DNA of 64,000 bases, from positions 496,001-560,000 of the forward strand of contig NZ_RCHR01000003.1 in the NCBI RefSeq assembly GCF_003665065.1, read 5' to 3'. Origin of the DNA: Oceanobacillus piezotolerans (GTDB lineage Bacteria; Bacillota; Bacilli; Bacillales; Amphibacillaceae). A model generated the notes under the pieces. It was not told the DNA's origin. It saw nothing but the letters and a program-made list of their open reading frames with translations, and ran no database searches. Positions 45,183-54,862 of the stretch are shown piece by piece (the first letter of the stretch is position 1; the number at the start of each line of letters is the position of its first letter). A program made the position numbers and the translations under genes.

Positions 45183-45605
45183 TTGAGTAGATTAGTGAAG
45201 ACAATGTTGACCTCATTAGCGGTATTATTAATTATTGCAATTGCAGCTATTGTAGTTTTAATTAATATTAATAAAGATAATCTTCAAGCAGATGCAGAGC
45301 CGACAATAGATGAAATCATCGAATATTCCTATGAATCTCCTGAGATAACAACTGATTTAAAAGATGGTAGTTTTGTTCGAATTCAGTTTCAAATTGTAAC
45401 GGACAGCAAGGAAGCGAAAGAAGAGATATCAAAAAGAGACTTCCAATTAAAAAATATTTTAATTAAGGAATTGGCGACAATGGAAGAAGAGAATTTCAAA
45501 TCTGGATTAGGTGATTTGGAAGAAAAAGTAAAAATCAGCTTGAATGAGTTGATGGCAGAAGGAACTGTGACAGACGTTTATACAATAAATAAAATACTTC
45601 AATAA
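45183..45605 (+). CDS. fliL: flagellar basal body-associated protein FliL
   Basis: Membrane protein around the stator. The 140 aa have one N-terminal membrane segment (about 7-28) and an extracellular domain with F-V-R-I-Q-F-Q-I-V-T-D and R-D-F-Q-L-K-N-I-L-I. TTG start at 45183, three nt after swrD, with GGGTGATT upstream. Confidence 0.92.
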   Translation: MSRLVKTMLTSLAVLLIIAIAAIVVLININKDNLQADAEPTIDEIIEYSYESPEITTDLKDGSFVRIQFQIVTDSKEAKEEISKRDFQLKNILIKELATMEEENFKSGLGDLEEKVKISLNELMAEGTVTDVYTINKILQ

Positions 45606-45637
45606 CGATAATTACTCCATGATGGAGGTGAGGCTTT

Positions 45638-46633
45638 ATGGAGGAAGTACTATCCCAAAATGAGATAGATGCCCTTTTATCAGCTATTACATCAGGTGAG
45701 ATGGATGCTGAAGAACTTAAAAATGAAGAGAAAGAGAAAAAGGTAAGAGTATATGATTTTAAACGTGCATTACGTTTCTCAAAAGATCAAATTAGAAGTA
45801 TTTCAAGAATCCATGAAAACTATGCTCGGCTCTTAACAACTTTTTTCTCAACACAGCTTCGTACTTATGTGAATATCTCGGTTACTTCGGTAGACCAAGT
45901 TCCTTATGAGGAGTTTATCCGTTCCGTACCGAAAATTACCGTTTTAAATATATATAGTGTACCTCCATTGGATGGAAGGATGATTATAGAAGTAAATCCC
46001 AATATTGCCTATGCATTACTTGACCGAATTTTAGGTGGAAAAGGAAATACCATTAACAAGACAGATAATTTAACGGAAATAGAGAAGTTACTTTTAACGC
46101 AGATTTTTGAGAAGGGTATTTACTGTTTGAAGGAAGCCTGGTCTACAGTAACGGACATTGACCCAATTCTTGAGGAGTTTGAGGAAAACCCGCAATTTAT
46201 ACAAATGGTTTCTCCTAACGAAACCGTGGTTGTTGTCTCTCTTACTACGGCTATAGGGGAGGCAAGTGGTGTGATGAATATTTGTATCCCTCACGTTATA
46301 TTAGAGCCTATTATTACGAAGTTGTCTGCACATTACTGGATGCAGACATCGGAAAAGGAACGAAATCCGGAATCATACGATAAATTATCAAATCATCTTA
46401 CAAGGGCTGAAGTAGATATAAAGGCAATTTTAGGCGAGTCTTCTATTTCGATACAGGAGTTCTTAGATCTAAACAATGGGGACGTAATTGGGCTCAATCA
46501 ATCGATTGATGAACCACTAACCATGTTGATTAATGATATACCCAAATTCCATGTTCAACCTGGTACATATAAAAATAAAATATCTGCACAAATTCTCGAA
46601 GGTATAAAAGGGGTGACAGACAATGACGAATGA
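45638..46633 (+). CDS. fliM: flagellar motor switch protein FliM
   Basis: C-ring protein that binds CheY-P through the N-terminal helix L-S-Q-N-E-I-D-A-L-L (5-14). The 331-aa protein has the middle CheC-like fold domain and a C-terminal SpoA/FliN-like domain (about 255-325). GGAGGTG precedes ATG 45638. fliY overlaps by 11 nt. Confidence 0.96.
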   Translation: MEEVLSQNEIDALLSAITSGEMDAEELKNEEKEKKVRVYDFKRALRFSKDQIRSISRIHENYARLLTTFFSTQLRTYVNISVTSVDQVPYEEFIRSVPKITVLNIYSVPPLDGRMIIEVNPNIAYALLDRILGGKGNTINKTDNLTEIEKLLLTQIFEKGIYCLKEAWSTVTDIDPILEEFEENPQFIQMVSPNETVVVVSLTTAIGEASGVMNICIPHVILEPIITKLSAHYWMQTSEKERNPESYDKLSNHLTRAEVDIKAILGESSISIQEFLDLNNGDVIGLNQSIDEPLTMLINDIPKFHVQPGTYKNKISAQILEGIKGVTDNDE

Positions 46634-47813
46634 AGATGGAATGCTATCTCAAGCAGAGATTGATGCATTATTGGATATAGGCTCAGGTGAAGATGATGAT
46701 GACCATTCTACCGATGTAAAACACGAAGAAAGCGAGATCACGTCCAATTTAGCTCAATTATCCAGCATTGAAATTGATACTTTAGGCGAAGTAGGCAATA
46801 TATCCTTTGGTAGTTCTGCCACTACACTCTCTACTTTGTTAAACAATAAGGTGGAAATAACTACACCTGTTGTAACGGTGATTGAAAAGAAGGATCTAAA
46901 GGATGCATTAAATTTTCAGCCAGTAAGTGTACAAGTGGATTATATTGATGGTTTTATAGGCCAAAATGTTTTCGTCATAAAAGCAAACGATGCTGCAATT
47001 ATTGCAGACATTATGTTAGGTGGGGATGGCTCTACTCCAGATGAAGAGTTAAATGACCTCCATTTAAGTGCAGTACAAGAAGCGATGAATCAAATGATGG
47101 GTACTGCTGCAACAAGTATGTCTACGATTTTCCAAAAAAAGGTAGATATCTCTCCGCCTTCTATCATTGAAGAGGATTCTGATATTGAATCCATCTTTGA
47201 AGATGATTTTTATGTAAAAATCTTTTTCAAATTAACAGTCGGTGACCTTATTGATTCAAATATGATGCAACTAATGCCGATTACGTTTGCCAAGCAGTTA
47301 GTTGGGCAGCTATTAAACGGATCGAGTGAAGCGGATAGAGTGGAGGAGGAAATTGCTCCTATGGTTACTTTTGGCGAAATAGAAAAAGAAGAGGAACAAC
47401 CACTTAGCATAAAAAACCAATCAATTGAGGTTAACCATCAAGAAACTAAACAGCCACATCCGCAATATATTGGTAACAATGTAAATGGACAGGCACAAGT
47501 GCAAGAAGCATCTTTCTCTAATTTTGAGAAGGTGGAATTAAATAGCCAGGAAAAACGTAATTTAGATATGTTGTTGGATATTCCACTAAATATTACGGTG
47601 GAGCTTGGGCGTACGAAAAAGCCAATTAGAGATATTTTAGATTTCACTTCAGGCTCTATTATCGAATTAGATAAATTAGCTGGTGAACCTGTGGACATTC
47701 TCGTGAATAATAAGTTAATCGCTGAGGGTGAAGTGGTCGTTATTGAAGAAAACTTTGGTGTCCGTGTAACTGATATTATCAGCAAAACGGATAGGATTAT
47801 GAAACTTAAATAA
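46623..47813 (+). CDS. fliY: flagellar motor switch phosphatase FliY
   Basis: Gram-positive FliN with CheY-P phosphatase activity. The 396-aa protein has an N-terminal CheY-binding helix (M-L-S-Q-A-E-I-D-A-L-L), two CheC-type sites (E56/N59 in G-E-V-G-N-I and a second E-x-x-N near 157-160), a Q-rich linker (about 250-300), and a C-terminal FliN domain (about 310-396) with D-I-P-L-N-I-T-V-E-L-G-R-T. Present beside an intact CheC, as in B. subtilis. Confidence 0.95.
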   Translation: MTNEDGMLSQAEIDALLDIGSGEDDDDHSTDVKHEESEITSNLAQLSSIEIDTLGEVGNISFGSSATTLSTLLNNKVEITTPVVTVIEKKDLKDALNFQPVSVQVDYIDGFIGQNVFVIKANDAAIIADIMLGGDGSTPDEELNDLHLSAVQEAMNQMMGTAATSMSTIFQKKVDISPPSIIEEDSDIESIFEDDFYVKIFFKLTVGDLIDSNMMQLMPITFAKQLVGQLLNGSSEADRVEEEIAPMVTFGEIEKEEEQPLSIKNQSIEVNHQETKQPHPQYIGNNVNGQAQVQEASFSNFEKVELNSQEKRNLDMLLDIPLNITVELGRTKKPIRDILDFTSGSIIELDKLAGEPVDILVNNKLIAEGEVVVIEENFGVRVTDIISKTDRIMKLK

Positions 47814-47836
47814 TAGTATTTTTAGGAGGACTAATA

Positions 47837-48199
47837 ATGGGAAAAAGAATTTTAATTGTTGACGATGCAGCATTTATGCGAATGATGATTAAGGATATTT
47901 TAACAAAGAATGGATATGAAGTTGTTGGCGAAGCGCAGGACGGCCAAGAGGCTGTTGACAAGTATAATGATTTAAAACCTGATCTTGTAACAATGGATAT
48001 TACCATGCCAGAGATGGATGGAATTACAGCGTTAAAACAAATAAGACAAGTTAATCCAGATGCAAAAATTATCATGTGTTCTGCAATGGGTCAACAAGCA
48101 ATGGTTATTGATGCAATTCAAGCAGGTGCGAAAGACTTTATTGTAAAACCTTTCCAAGCAGATCGTGTTATTGAGGCGATTCAAAAGGCGTTAAATTAA
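47837..48199 (+). CDS. cheY: chemotaxis response regulator CheY
   Basis: Single-domain receiver, 120 aa, with Asp9/Asp10, phospho-acceptor Asp54 and Lys104 (K-P-F). CheY-P binds FliM and controls rotation. AGGAGG precedes ATG 47837. Its kinase gene cheA is not at its expected place in this window. Confidence 0.96.
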   Translation: MGKRILIVDDAAFMRMMIKDILTKNGYEVVGEAQDGQEAVDKYNDLKPDLVTMDITMPEMDGITALKQIRQVNPDAKIIMCSAMGQQAMVIDAIQAGAKDFIVKPFQADRVIEAIQKALN

Positions 48200-48206
48200 G
48201 GAACGA

Positions 48207-48860
48207 GTGAGTAAATTGCATAGATATTTATGGATATTGATTTGTTTAATAGCTATTGTATGGTCTAATCCTGCAGTAGCTATCGCAGCACAAGGGAATG
48301 TAATCGATTGGATTGAAGAGGATACAAATCCGGATGTAAATAATAACGAACAAGCAGAAACGGAAAAACCTAATGAAGATATGGAGCAAGACGCATCAGT
48401 ATCAAAATCTGATGCGGGTTCTGGCTCCCTTGCTTTCAGTCTCGTAAAGATGTTTTTTGCCTTATTATTAGTACTTGCCTTGATTTATATATTAATTAAA
48501 TTGCTAGGCAAGAGAAATCGACTAGGAAATCAATCGAAAGTATTAGAAAACATGGGCGGCATTTCACTTGGAGCGAATAAGTCCATTCAAATTGTACGAA
48601 TTGGAACGAAGCTATATTTAGTAGGCGTTGGGGAAAATGTTCAGTTACTTCAAGAAGTTACTGAAGGTGAAGTAATAGATGAACTGTTAAGTAAAGAGAA
48701 TTCAAATGGCACATTACAGGAATCTGTATTATCGATGATTGATCGGAAATCAGCAGGAAAGAATCACGGGGATTTTAAGCAATTGTTTGCAAGCGAGCTG
48801 GACAAGTTAAAACAAACAAGACAGAAATGGCAGCCAGAGAAAGAGGAAGATGAACGATGA
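48207..48860 (+). CDS. fliO: flagellar biosynthesis protein FliO (FliZ)
   Basis: 217 aa: signal-peptide-like N-terminus (about 1-27, ending A-I-A-A-Q), an acidic linker, one membrane segment (about 74-96) and a cytoplasmic FliO domain with L-E-N-M-G-G-I-S-L-G-A-N-K-S-I-Q-I-V. Helps assemble FliP into the export gate. GTG 48207; TTG 48216 is less likely. Overlaps fliP (ATGA). Confidence 0.9.
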   Translation: MSKLHRYLWILICLIAIVWSNPAVAIAAQGNVIDWIEEDTNPDVNNNEQAETEKPNEDMEQDASVSKSDAGSGSLAFSLVKMFFALLLVLALIYILIKLLGKRNRLGNQSKVLENMGGISLGANKSIQIVRIGTKLYLVGVGENVQLLQEVTEGEVIDELLSKENSNGTLQESVLSMIDRKSAGKNHGDFKQLFASELDKLKQTRQKWQPEKEEDER

Positions 48861-49522
48861 ATGAATTTATAGATGTTTTTTCTGGTTCAGATCCTTCTAA
48901 TGTTGCTACTTCTGTAAAGTTAATTCTATTATTAACCGTATTCTCATTAGCTCCAGGAATCTTAATTCTCATGACTAGTTTTACTAGAATTATTATAGTC
49001 TTGTCTTTTGTTCGTACTTCACTAGCAACACAGCAAATGCCCCCAAACCAGGTTTTAATAGGGCTGGCCCTATTTTTAACATTCTTTATTATGGCACCAA
49101 CCTTTAATGAAGTGTATGACGAAGCCTTAGAGCCATTATTTGCTGAGGAGATTACACTCGATGAGGCCTATGATCATGCAAGTGAACCGATGAAGGAATT
49201 TATGGCAAAGCATACAAGACAGAAAGATTTAGCATTGTTTCTCGAATATGCACAAGTAGAAAAACCAGAATCTATTGAAGATGTTCCGCTAACAGCATTA
49301 GTACCAGCATTTGCAATAAGTGAACTGAAGACGGCATTTCAAATGGGATTTATGATCTTTATTCCGTTTCTAGTAATTGATATGGCAGTTGCTAGTATTC
49401 TAATGTCGATGGGGATGATGATGCTTCCTCCAGTCATGATTTCCTTACCATTTAAGATTCTGCTGTTTGTATTAGTTGACGGTTGGTATCTAGTTACGAG
49501 TTCATTATTACAAGGATTTTGA
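48857..49522 (+). CDS. fliP: flagellar export gate protein FliP
   Basis: Export gate core, 221 aa, with membrane segments near 20-40, 55-75, 160-180 and 190-215 and family motifs T-S-F-T-R-I-I-I-V-L-S-F-V-R and G-L-A-L-F-L-T-F-F-I-M-A-P. The N-terminal hydrophobic part is short. Four-nt overlap with fliO. Confidence 0.95.
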   Translation: MNEFIDVFSGSDPSNVATSVKLILLLTVFSLAPGILILMTSFTRIIIVLSFVRTSLATQQMPPNQVLIGLALFLTFFIMAPTFNEVYDEALEPLFAEEITLDEAYDHASEPMKEFMAKHTRQKDLALFLEYAQVEKPESIEDVPLTALVPAFAISELKTAFQMGFMIFIPFLVIDMAVASILMSMGMMMLPPVMISLPFKILLFVLVDGWYLVTSSLLQGF

Positions 49523-49546
49523 TTAATGGAAGAGAGGCTTTAATAA

Positions 49547-49816
49547 ATGAGCAGTGAAAATGTTTTAGCATTCGCTCAGGATGCAATTTATACCCTATTG
49601 CTTACAACAGGTCCTTTATTGATTTTAGCGGTCGCTGTTGGATTATTAGTAAGTATTTTCCAGGCAACAACGCAAATTCAAGAACAGACGTTAGCCTTTG
49701 TGCCCAAAATTATAGCTGTATTAGTAGGATTAATTTTTTTCGGCCCGTGGATGTTATCTACCATGGTAGAATTTACAGCTAATATCTTCCAGAATCTGAA
49801 TCAGTTTGTAGGGTAA
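49547..49816 (+). CDS. fliQ: flagellar export gate protein FliQ
   Basis: 89-aa protein with two membrane segments and the conserved G-P-L-L-x-L-A-V-A-V-G-L-x-V-S-I-F-Q-A-T-T-Q-I-Q-E-Q-T-L region. Part of the FliPQR gate. AGAGAGG-type binding site before ATG 49547. Confidence 0.95.
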   Translation: MSSENVLAFAQDAIYTLLLTTGPLLILAVAVGLLVSIFQATTQIQEQTLAFVPKIIAVLVGLIFFGPWMLSTMVEFTANIFQNLNQFVG

Positions 49817-49819
49817 GCA

Positions 49820-50599
49820 ATGCTAGAACTTATTAATATAAATAGTTTTCCAGTTTTTTTACTTATTCTTGTTCGTGTACTCGCTTTTTTTGTTATTATG
49901 CCTTTATTTTCTTATCGGACAATTCCTCTGCCTTTTAAAATTGGAATAAGCTTTTTTTTGGCATTCATTATGATTTATACAGTAGATACTTCTACAATTG
50001 CATTTGACGGATTGTACATATTTCTACTGGTAAAGGAAATATTAGTCGGCTTATTAATTGGATTGATTGCATTTATAATCGTTTCTGCTATTCAGGTTGC
50101 TGGTGGTTTTATAGATTTTCAGATGGGATTTGCTATTGCGAACGTTATGGACCCCCAAACCGGTGCACAAAGTCCAATCACTGGTCAATTTTTATATATT
50201 GTGTCTTTACTATTTCTTTTATCAGTAGACGGTCATCATTTAATCATTGATGGAATCTTTAATAGCTATCAATTTATCCCGTTGGAAAGCTTCATACCGT
50301 TTGGGGATAAATCTATTGCTGATTTTGTCATTTATAGCTTTAATATGATGTTTCTAATCGCTTTTCAAATATCTATTCCGATTGTTGGCTGCCTATTCTT
50401 AGTGGATATTGCCTTAGGAATTATTGCGAGAACTGTTCCTCAGCTAAATGTTTTTGTTGTAGGTCTTCCTTTAAAGATATTAATTAGCTTTCTGGCAATA
50501 ATTGTTTTCCTGGGCTTATACATTCACCTTGCTCGTAGGTTATTTGATGCAATGTTTGAAGTAATGCAAGGTCTCATGCAATTATTCGGAGGTGGATAA
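49820..50599 (+). CDS. fliR: flagellar export gate protein FliR
   Basis: 259-aa membrane protein with six to eight hydrophobic segments and motifs L-I-L-V-R-V-L-A-F-F and F-Q-M-G-F-A-I-A-N-V-M-D-P-Q-T-G, typical of FliR. Starts 3 nt after the fliQ stop and ends just before flhB. Confidence 0.95.
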   Translation: MLELININSFPVFLLILVRVLAFFVIMPLFSYRTIPLPFKIGISFFLAFIMIYTVDTSTIAFDGLYIFLLVKEILVGLLIGLIAFIIVSAIQVAGGFIDFQMGFAIANVMDPQTGAQSPITGQFLYIVSLLFLLSVDGHHLIIDGIFNSYQFIPLESFIPFGDKSIADFVIYSFNMMFLIAFQISIPIVGCLFLVDIALGIIARTVPQLNVFVVGLPLKILISFLAIIVFLGLYIHLARRLFDAMFEVMQGLMQLFGGG

Positions 50600-50600
50600 T

Positions 50601-51686
50601 TTGCAATTAAAACTAGATTTACAGTTCTTTGCGGGTGAGAAAACAGAAAAAGCCACTCCGAAAAAACGAAGAGATGAACGGAGAAAGGGAAGAGTTGCAA
50701 AAAGCCAGGATGTTATTTCTGCGTTTCTTCTTCTCCTATGTTTTATTGTGTTAATTATATTTGGTGGCAATATTTTAGATAAATTGATGACTATGTTCAC
50801 CTTCTCTTTTAATGAATTAATTCATTGGGAGGTAACACCTGTTTCGGTTGAGCAGGTCTTTACAGGTGTTTCGCTAGAGGTAGCGATTATGCTGGCACCG
50901 ATATTAGTTGCTGCCATTTTCGCGGGTTTAGCAGCGAATCTCATGCAGGTTGGGTTTTTATTTACGACTGAACCATTAAAACCGGATTTAAAAAAAATTG
51001 ACCCAATTCAAGGTGCAAAGCGGATATTTTCCATGCGTGCAGTAGTTGAATTATTAAAATCGATGTTGAAAATCACGATTATAGGAGCGATTACCTTTTT
51101 CATCATTTGGCTATACAAAGATCAAATGTTGATGACTGCCTTTTATTCTGCAGAGAATGCGCTTGACTTTTTTTCAAAAGTAACCATGACGATGGGAATT
51201 GCAGCTGCAATTGCATTATTATTTCTGGCTATTCTTGACTATGCTTATCAACGGTTTGATTTTGAAAAGAACATGCGAATGTCCAAACAGGATATTAAAG
51301 AAGAATATAAGAACATGGAAGGCGACCCGTTAATAAAGTCTAAAATCAAAGAAAGACAAAGACAGATGGCAACACGAAGAATGATGAGCGAAGTGCCGAA
51401 AGCAGATGTTGTTATTACCAACCCTACACACTACGCTATTGCCATAAAATATGATGAAAACAAAGCAAGTGCACCATATGTGCTAGCAAAAGGTGTAGAT
51501 CAGACAGCAATGAAGATAAAAGAGATTGCCAGGACAAATGATATAGCTATGGTGGAGAATCGGCCATTAGCTCGATCCTTATATCAGGCAATAGAAATAG
51601 GAGATGTCATCCCTGAAGAATTTTATCAGGCTGTGGCAGAAATTCTTGCTTATGTTTACCAAATAGAAAAGAAAACGAAAAGTTAA
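50601..51686 (+). CDS. flhB: flagellar export specificity switch protein FlhB
   Basis: The 361-aa protein has M-Q-L-K-L-D-L-Q-F-F-A-G-E-K-T-E-K-A-T-P-K-K-R at the start, four membrane segments, and the cytoplasmic autocleavage motif N-P-T-H at 274-277. TTG 50601 with GGAGGTG 6 nt upstream gives the family N-terminus; GTG 50592 is inside the binding site. Compare the stand-alone C-domain homologue at 23737-24006. Confidence 0.95.
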   Translation: MQLKLDLQFFAGEKTEKATPKKRRDERRKGRVAKSQDVISAFLLLLCFIVLIIFGGNILDKLMTMFTFSFNELIHWEVTPVSVEQVFTGVSLEVAIMLAPILVAAIFAGLAANLMQVGFLFTTEPLKPDLKKIDPIQGAKRIFSMRAVVELLKSMLKITIIGAITFFIIWLYKDQMLMTAFYSAENALDFFSKVTMTMGIAAAIALLFLAILDYAYQRFDFEKNMRMSKQDIKEEYKNMEGDPLIKSKIKERQRQMATRRMMSEVPKADVVITNPTHYAIAIKYDENKASAPYVLAKGVDQTAMKIKEIARTNDIAMVENRPLARSLYQAIEIGDVIPEEFYQAVAEILAYVYQIEKKTKS

Positions 51687-51707
51687 GAGCATTAAGGAGA
51701 GACGTTG

Positions 51708-53741
51708 ATGAAAGCACGAGATTTATCAGTTCTAATTGGAGTTATATTAATCATTGTCATGTTAGTTGTACCGTTACCAGGCCCCATTTTAAGTGTACTG
51801 CTCTTGATTAACATGACGCTTTCACTCATTGTCATTCTAGTTGCGATGAATACAAAGGATACACTAGAGTTCGCGGTGTTTCCAACGCTTTTACTACTCC
51901 TGACATTATTTCGATTAGCGCTCAATGTTTCCACTACAAGATCCATTTTATCAGAAGGGTCAGCAGGGGGCGTTGTAGAAACTTTTGGATCGTTTGTTAT
52001 TGGAGATAATCCACTTGTTGGTTTTGTAGTATTTATTATTTTGGTGATTATAAATTTTATTGTTATAACCAAAGGTTCAGAGCGTGTTTCTGAAGTGGCT
52101 GCTCGTTTTTCCTTGGATGCCATGCCCGGTAAGCAAATGAGTATTGATGCAGATTTAAATGCAGGTCTGATTTCGGAAAAAGAAGCAAAGGCGAGACGTG
52201 AAAAAGTAGAGCAAGAAGCAGATTTTCATGGTGCCATGGATGGTGCGAGTAAATTTGTAAAAGGGGATGCCATTGCCGGTATTATTATTGTACTAATTAA
52301 TATTTTATTTGGAATTATTATTGGTATGGTTCAAATGGGAATGCCTTTGATGGAAGCAGTTAACACCTTTACTAGATTGACAGTAGGGGATGGACTTGTC
52401 AGTCAAATTCCAGCCTTATTGGTTTCTACTGCTACTGGTATTGTTGTGACTAGATCAAGCAGTAAAAACAACCTTGGAACAGAAGTGTCAGAACAGCTTT
52501 TACGATATCCAAAATTATTATATATTGCAGCAGGCACTATTTTCTTCCTAGGGTTAACACCTATTAATTTTCTTCTAACAACCGTGATTGCTGGATTCTT
52601 AGCATTAAGTGGATATTTACTGGAAAGACAATCCAAAGTACCTGAATTACCAGATATAGAAGAAGAGGTTAAAACTGATAGCTCGCAAATGAAATCTTCA
52701 GAAAATGTCATCAATCTCTTAAATATGGATCCTATTGAATTTGAATTTGGCTATGCCTTGATACCAATAGCAGATGCGAATCAAGGTGGCGATCTGCTAG
52801 ACCGAATTGTTATGATACGCAGACAGCTAGCATTAGAACTTGGTATTGTCATACCAGTAGTTCGTATTCGCGACAACATTCAGTTAGGGCCTAATGAATA
52901 TCGATTAAAAATAAAAGGAAATCCAGTTGCAACTGGTGAATTGCTGCTTGATCATTATTTAGCAATGGCACCTGGGATAGATGATGAAGAATTAGATGGA
53001 ATAGAAACAAGAGAGCCAGCGTTTGGGTTACCAGCAAAATGGATTAGTGAAGAACTGAAGGATGAAGCAGAGCTTTCCGGATATACAGTAGTGGATCCTC
53101 CTTCCGTCGTTTCCACGCATATTACGGAAGTGATTAAAAAGTTTGCTCATACATTATTGGGCAGACAAGAAACCAAGCAGCTGATCGATCATTTAAAAGA
53201 AAATTATCCGATTTTGGTCGAGGAAGTAACTCCAGAGCCGTTAGCCGTTGGAGATATTCAAAAAGTTCTATCTAAACTTCTTAGGGAAAATATTTCAATC
53301 AGAAACCTACCTGTGATTTTTGAGACGTTGGCAGACTTTTCGAAACTAACAACAGATACGGAACTATTAGGAGAATACGCCAGACAAGCTTTGTCTGCAC
53401 AAATTACGAAACAATTTGCAGATGAAGATATGTCATTGCGCGTAATTACAGTCTCTGGAAAAGTTGAAAAGGTCATTGCAGAGAATATTAAGCAGACCGA
53501 GCATGGTAATTATCTATCCTTAAACCCTGAATCTCAGCAAAACATTATTTCTTCTATAAACGAAGAGGTAGAGCGCTTGGCTATTCAGGAAGAGACTCCT
53601 ATCCTTCTTTGCTCACCGGCAATTCGTATGTATCTAAAACAGCTGCTGGACCGTTTTTTACCACAGGTTGTGGTATTATCCTATAATGAACTGGAGCCAA
53701 ATGTACAAGTGAAGAGCGTTGGGGTGGTGAATGTAGCGTGA
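51708..53741 (+). CDS. flhA: flagellar export platform protein FlhA
   Basis: 677 aa, the same length as B. subtilis FlhA, with eight membrane segments in the first 320 residues, the FHIPEP-region F-P-T-L-L-L-L-L-T-L-F-R-L-A-L-N-V-S-T-T-R, and a large cytoplasmic domain that docks chaperones. ATG 51708 with AAGGAGA 7 nt upstream is chosen; TTG 51705 is adjacent. Four-nt overlap with flhF (GTGA). Confidence 0.96.
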   Translation: MKARDLSVLIGVILIIVMLVVPLPGPILSVLLLINMTLSLIVILVAMNTKDTLEFAVFPTLLLLLTLFRLALNVSTTRSILSEGSAGGVVETFGSFVIGDNPLVGFVVFIILVIINFIVITKGSERVSEVAARFSLDAMPGKQMSIDADLNAGLISEKEAKARREKVEQEADFHGAMDGASKFVKGDAIAGIIIVLINILFGIIIGMVQMGMPLMEAVNTFTRLTVGDGLVSQIPALLVSTATGIVVTRSSSKNNLGTEVSEQLLRYPKLLYIAAGTIFFLGLTPINFLLTTVIAGFLALSGYLLERQSKVPELPDIEEEVKTDSSQMKSSENVINLLNMDPIEFEFGYALIPIADANQGGDLLDRIVMIRRQLALELGIVIPVVRIRDNIQLGPNEYRLKIKGNPVATGELLLDHYLAMAPGIDDEELDGIETREPAFGLPAKWISEELKDEAELSGYTVVDPPSVVSTHITEVIKKFAHTLLGRQETKQLIDHLKENYPILVEEVTPEPLAVGDIQKVLSKLLRENISIRNLPVIFETLADFSKLTTDTELLGEYARQALSAQITKQFADEDMSLRVITVSGKVEKVIAENIKQTEHGNYLSLNPESQQNIISSINEEVERLAIQEETPILLCSPAIRMYLKQLLDRFLPQVVVLSYNELEPNVQVKSVGVVNVA

Positions 53742-54862
53742 AGATAAAAAAGTATATTGCAGAGACAATGCCTGAAGCAATGAACGATATTCGAAAGGAT
53801 CTAGGGCCAAATGCTGTTATCTTAAATTCGAAAGAGATCTGGAAAGGCGGAATCCTGGGCTTTTTTAAAAAGAAGAAAATTGAAGTTATTGCTGCGCTTG
53901 ATCCTAATCCATTACCTGCCAAAAAGGAAAGGCAAGTTGAGTTAGAGCGACCTGAAATGAAGATTAGTAACGATAAAAGTTCAGATATGAGCCATGAGGT
54001 TTTACAAGAACTAAAAAATGTGAAGAAAATACTAGATATGCAAGTAGGGCAAGGCAGCGTAGATTATCCTGTGGATTACCAATTGATTTATTCACATCTT
54101 ATTGAACAGGAGGTGGAACCTTCTTTAGCAAAAGAGATCGTTGATAAAGTTATTGAAAAGGAATCACAGCATACAACTCCTAATTCGAAAGATAAAATAG
54201 TGACCGACACAAAAGAAGTAATTATAGAATTGCTAGAGGATATACCTTTTGGTTCATTGAATTCCACTGCCAAGATTATTCAATTTGTTGGTCCTACTGG
54301 AGTTGGGAAGACTACTACGATTGCTAAAGTGGCATCGAATTTAATGCTAAAGGAACATAAGAAGATTGCATTTATAACCTCTGATACATATCGAATCGCA
54401 GCAATAGAACAATTAAAAACCTATGCTCGGATCTTAAATGTGCCTCTAGAAGTGGCATACACTGTTGAGGATTTCAAAGAAGCCGTAAATAAACTGCAGG
54501 ACTATGATGTCATTTTAGTAGATACTGCGGGGAGAAATTTCCGTGAATCTAAGTATATCCAAGAGTTAAAATCATATATTGATATTCGTCAAGATATTGC
54601 AACCTATTTAGTACTTTCACTTACTTCTAAACCGAAAGATCTAGATGATATCTTTAATCAATTTCATCAGATTCCATTATCAGAGGTGATTTTCACCAAA
54701 ATGGACGAAACAACCCAGTTTGGCAGTATGCTAAGTATTGTTCTGAAAAAGCAAATCGGCATTGCTTTTGTGACAAATGGTCAGGATGTGCCAAACGATA
54801 TTTTGAACATTAGCCCACAGGCAATTGCAGATTCTATTGTTGGTGATTCCTATGTTAAATGA
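53738..54862 (+). CDS. flhF: flagellar placement GTPase FlhF
   Basis: SRP-type GTPase deciding flagellar site and number. The 374-aa protein has an N-terminal B domain (M-K-I-K-K-Y-I-A-E-T-M-P-E-A), an N domain, and a G domain with [10 protein letters not shown] near 186-195, D-T-A-G-R and a variant T-K-M-D (usually T-K-L-D). GTG 53738 overlaps the flhA stop. Confidence 0.95.
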   Translation: MKIKKYIAETMPEAMNDIRKDLGPNAVILNSKEIWKGGILGFFKKKKIEVIAALDPNPLPAKKERQVELERPEMKISNDKSSDMSHEVLQELKNVKKILDMQVGQGSVDYPVDYQLIYSHLIEQEVEPSLAKEIVDKVIEKESQHTTPNSKDKIVTDTKEVIIELLEDIPFGSLNSTAKIIQFVGPTGVGKTTTIAKVASNLMLKEHKKIAFITSDTYRIAAIEQLKTYARILNVPLEVAYTVEDFKEAVNKLQDYDVILVDTAGRNFRESKYIQELKSYIDIRQDIATYLVLSLTSKPKDLDDIFNQFHQIPLSEVIFTKMDETTQFGSMLSIVLKKQIGIAFVTNGQDVPNDILNISPQAIADSIVGDSYVK

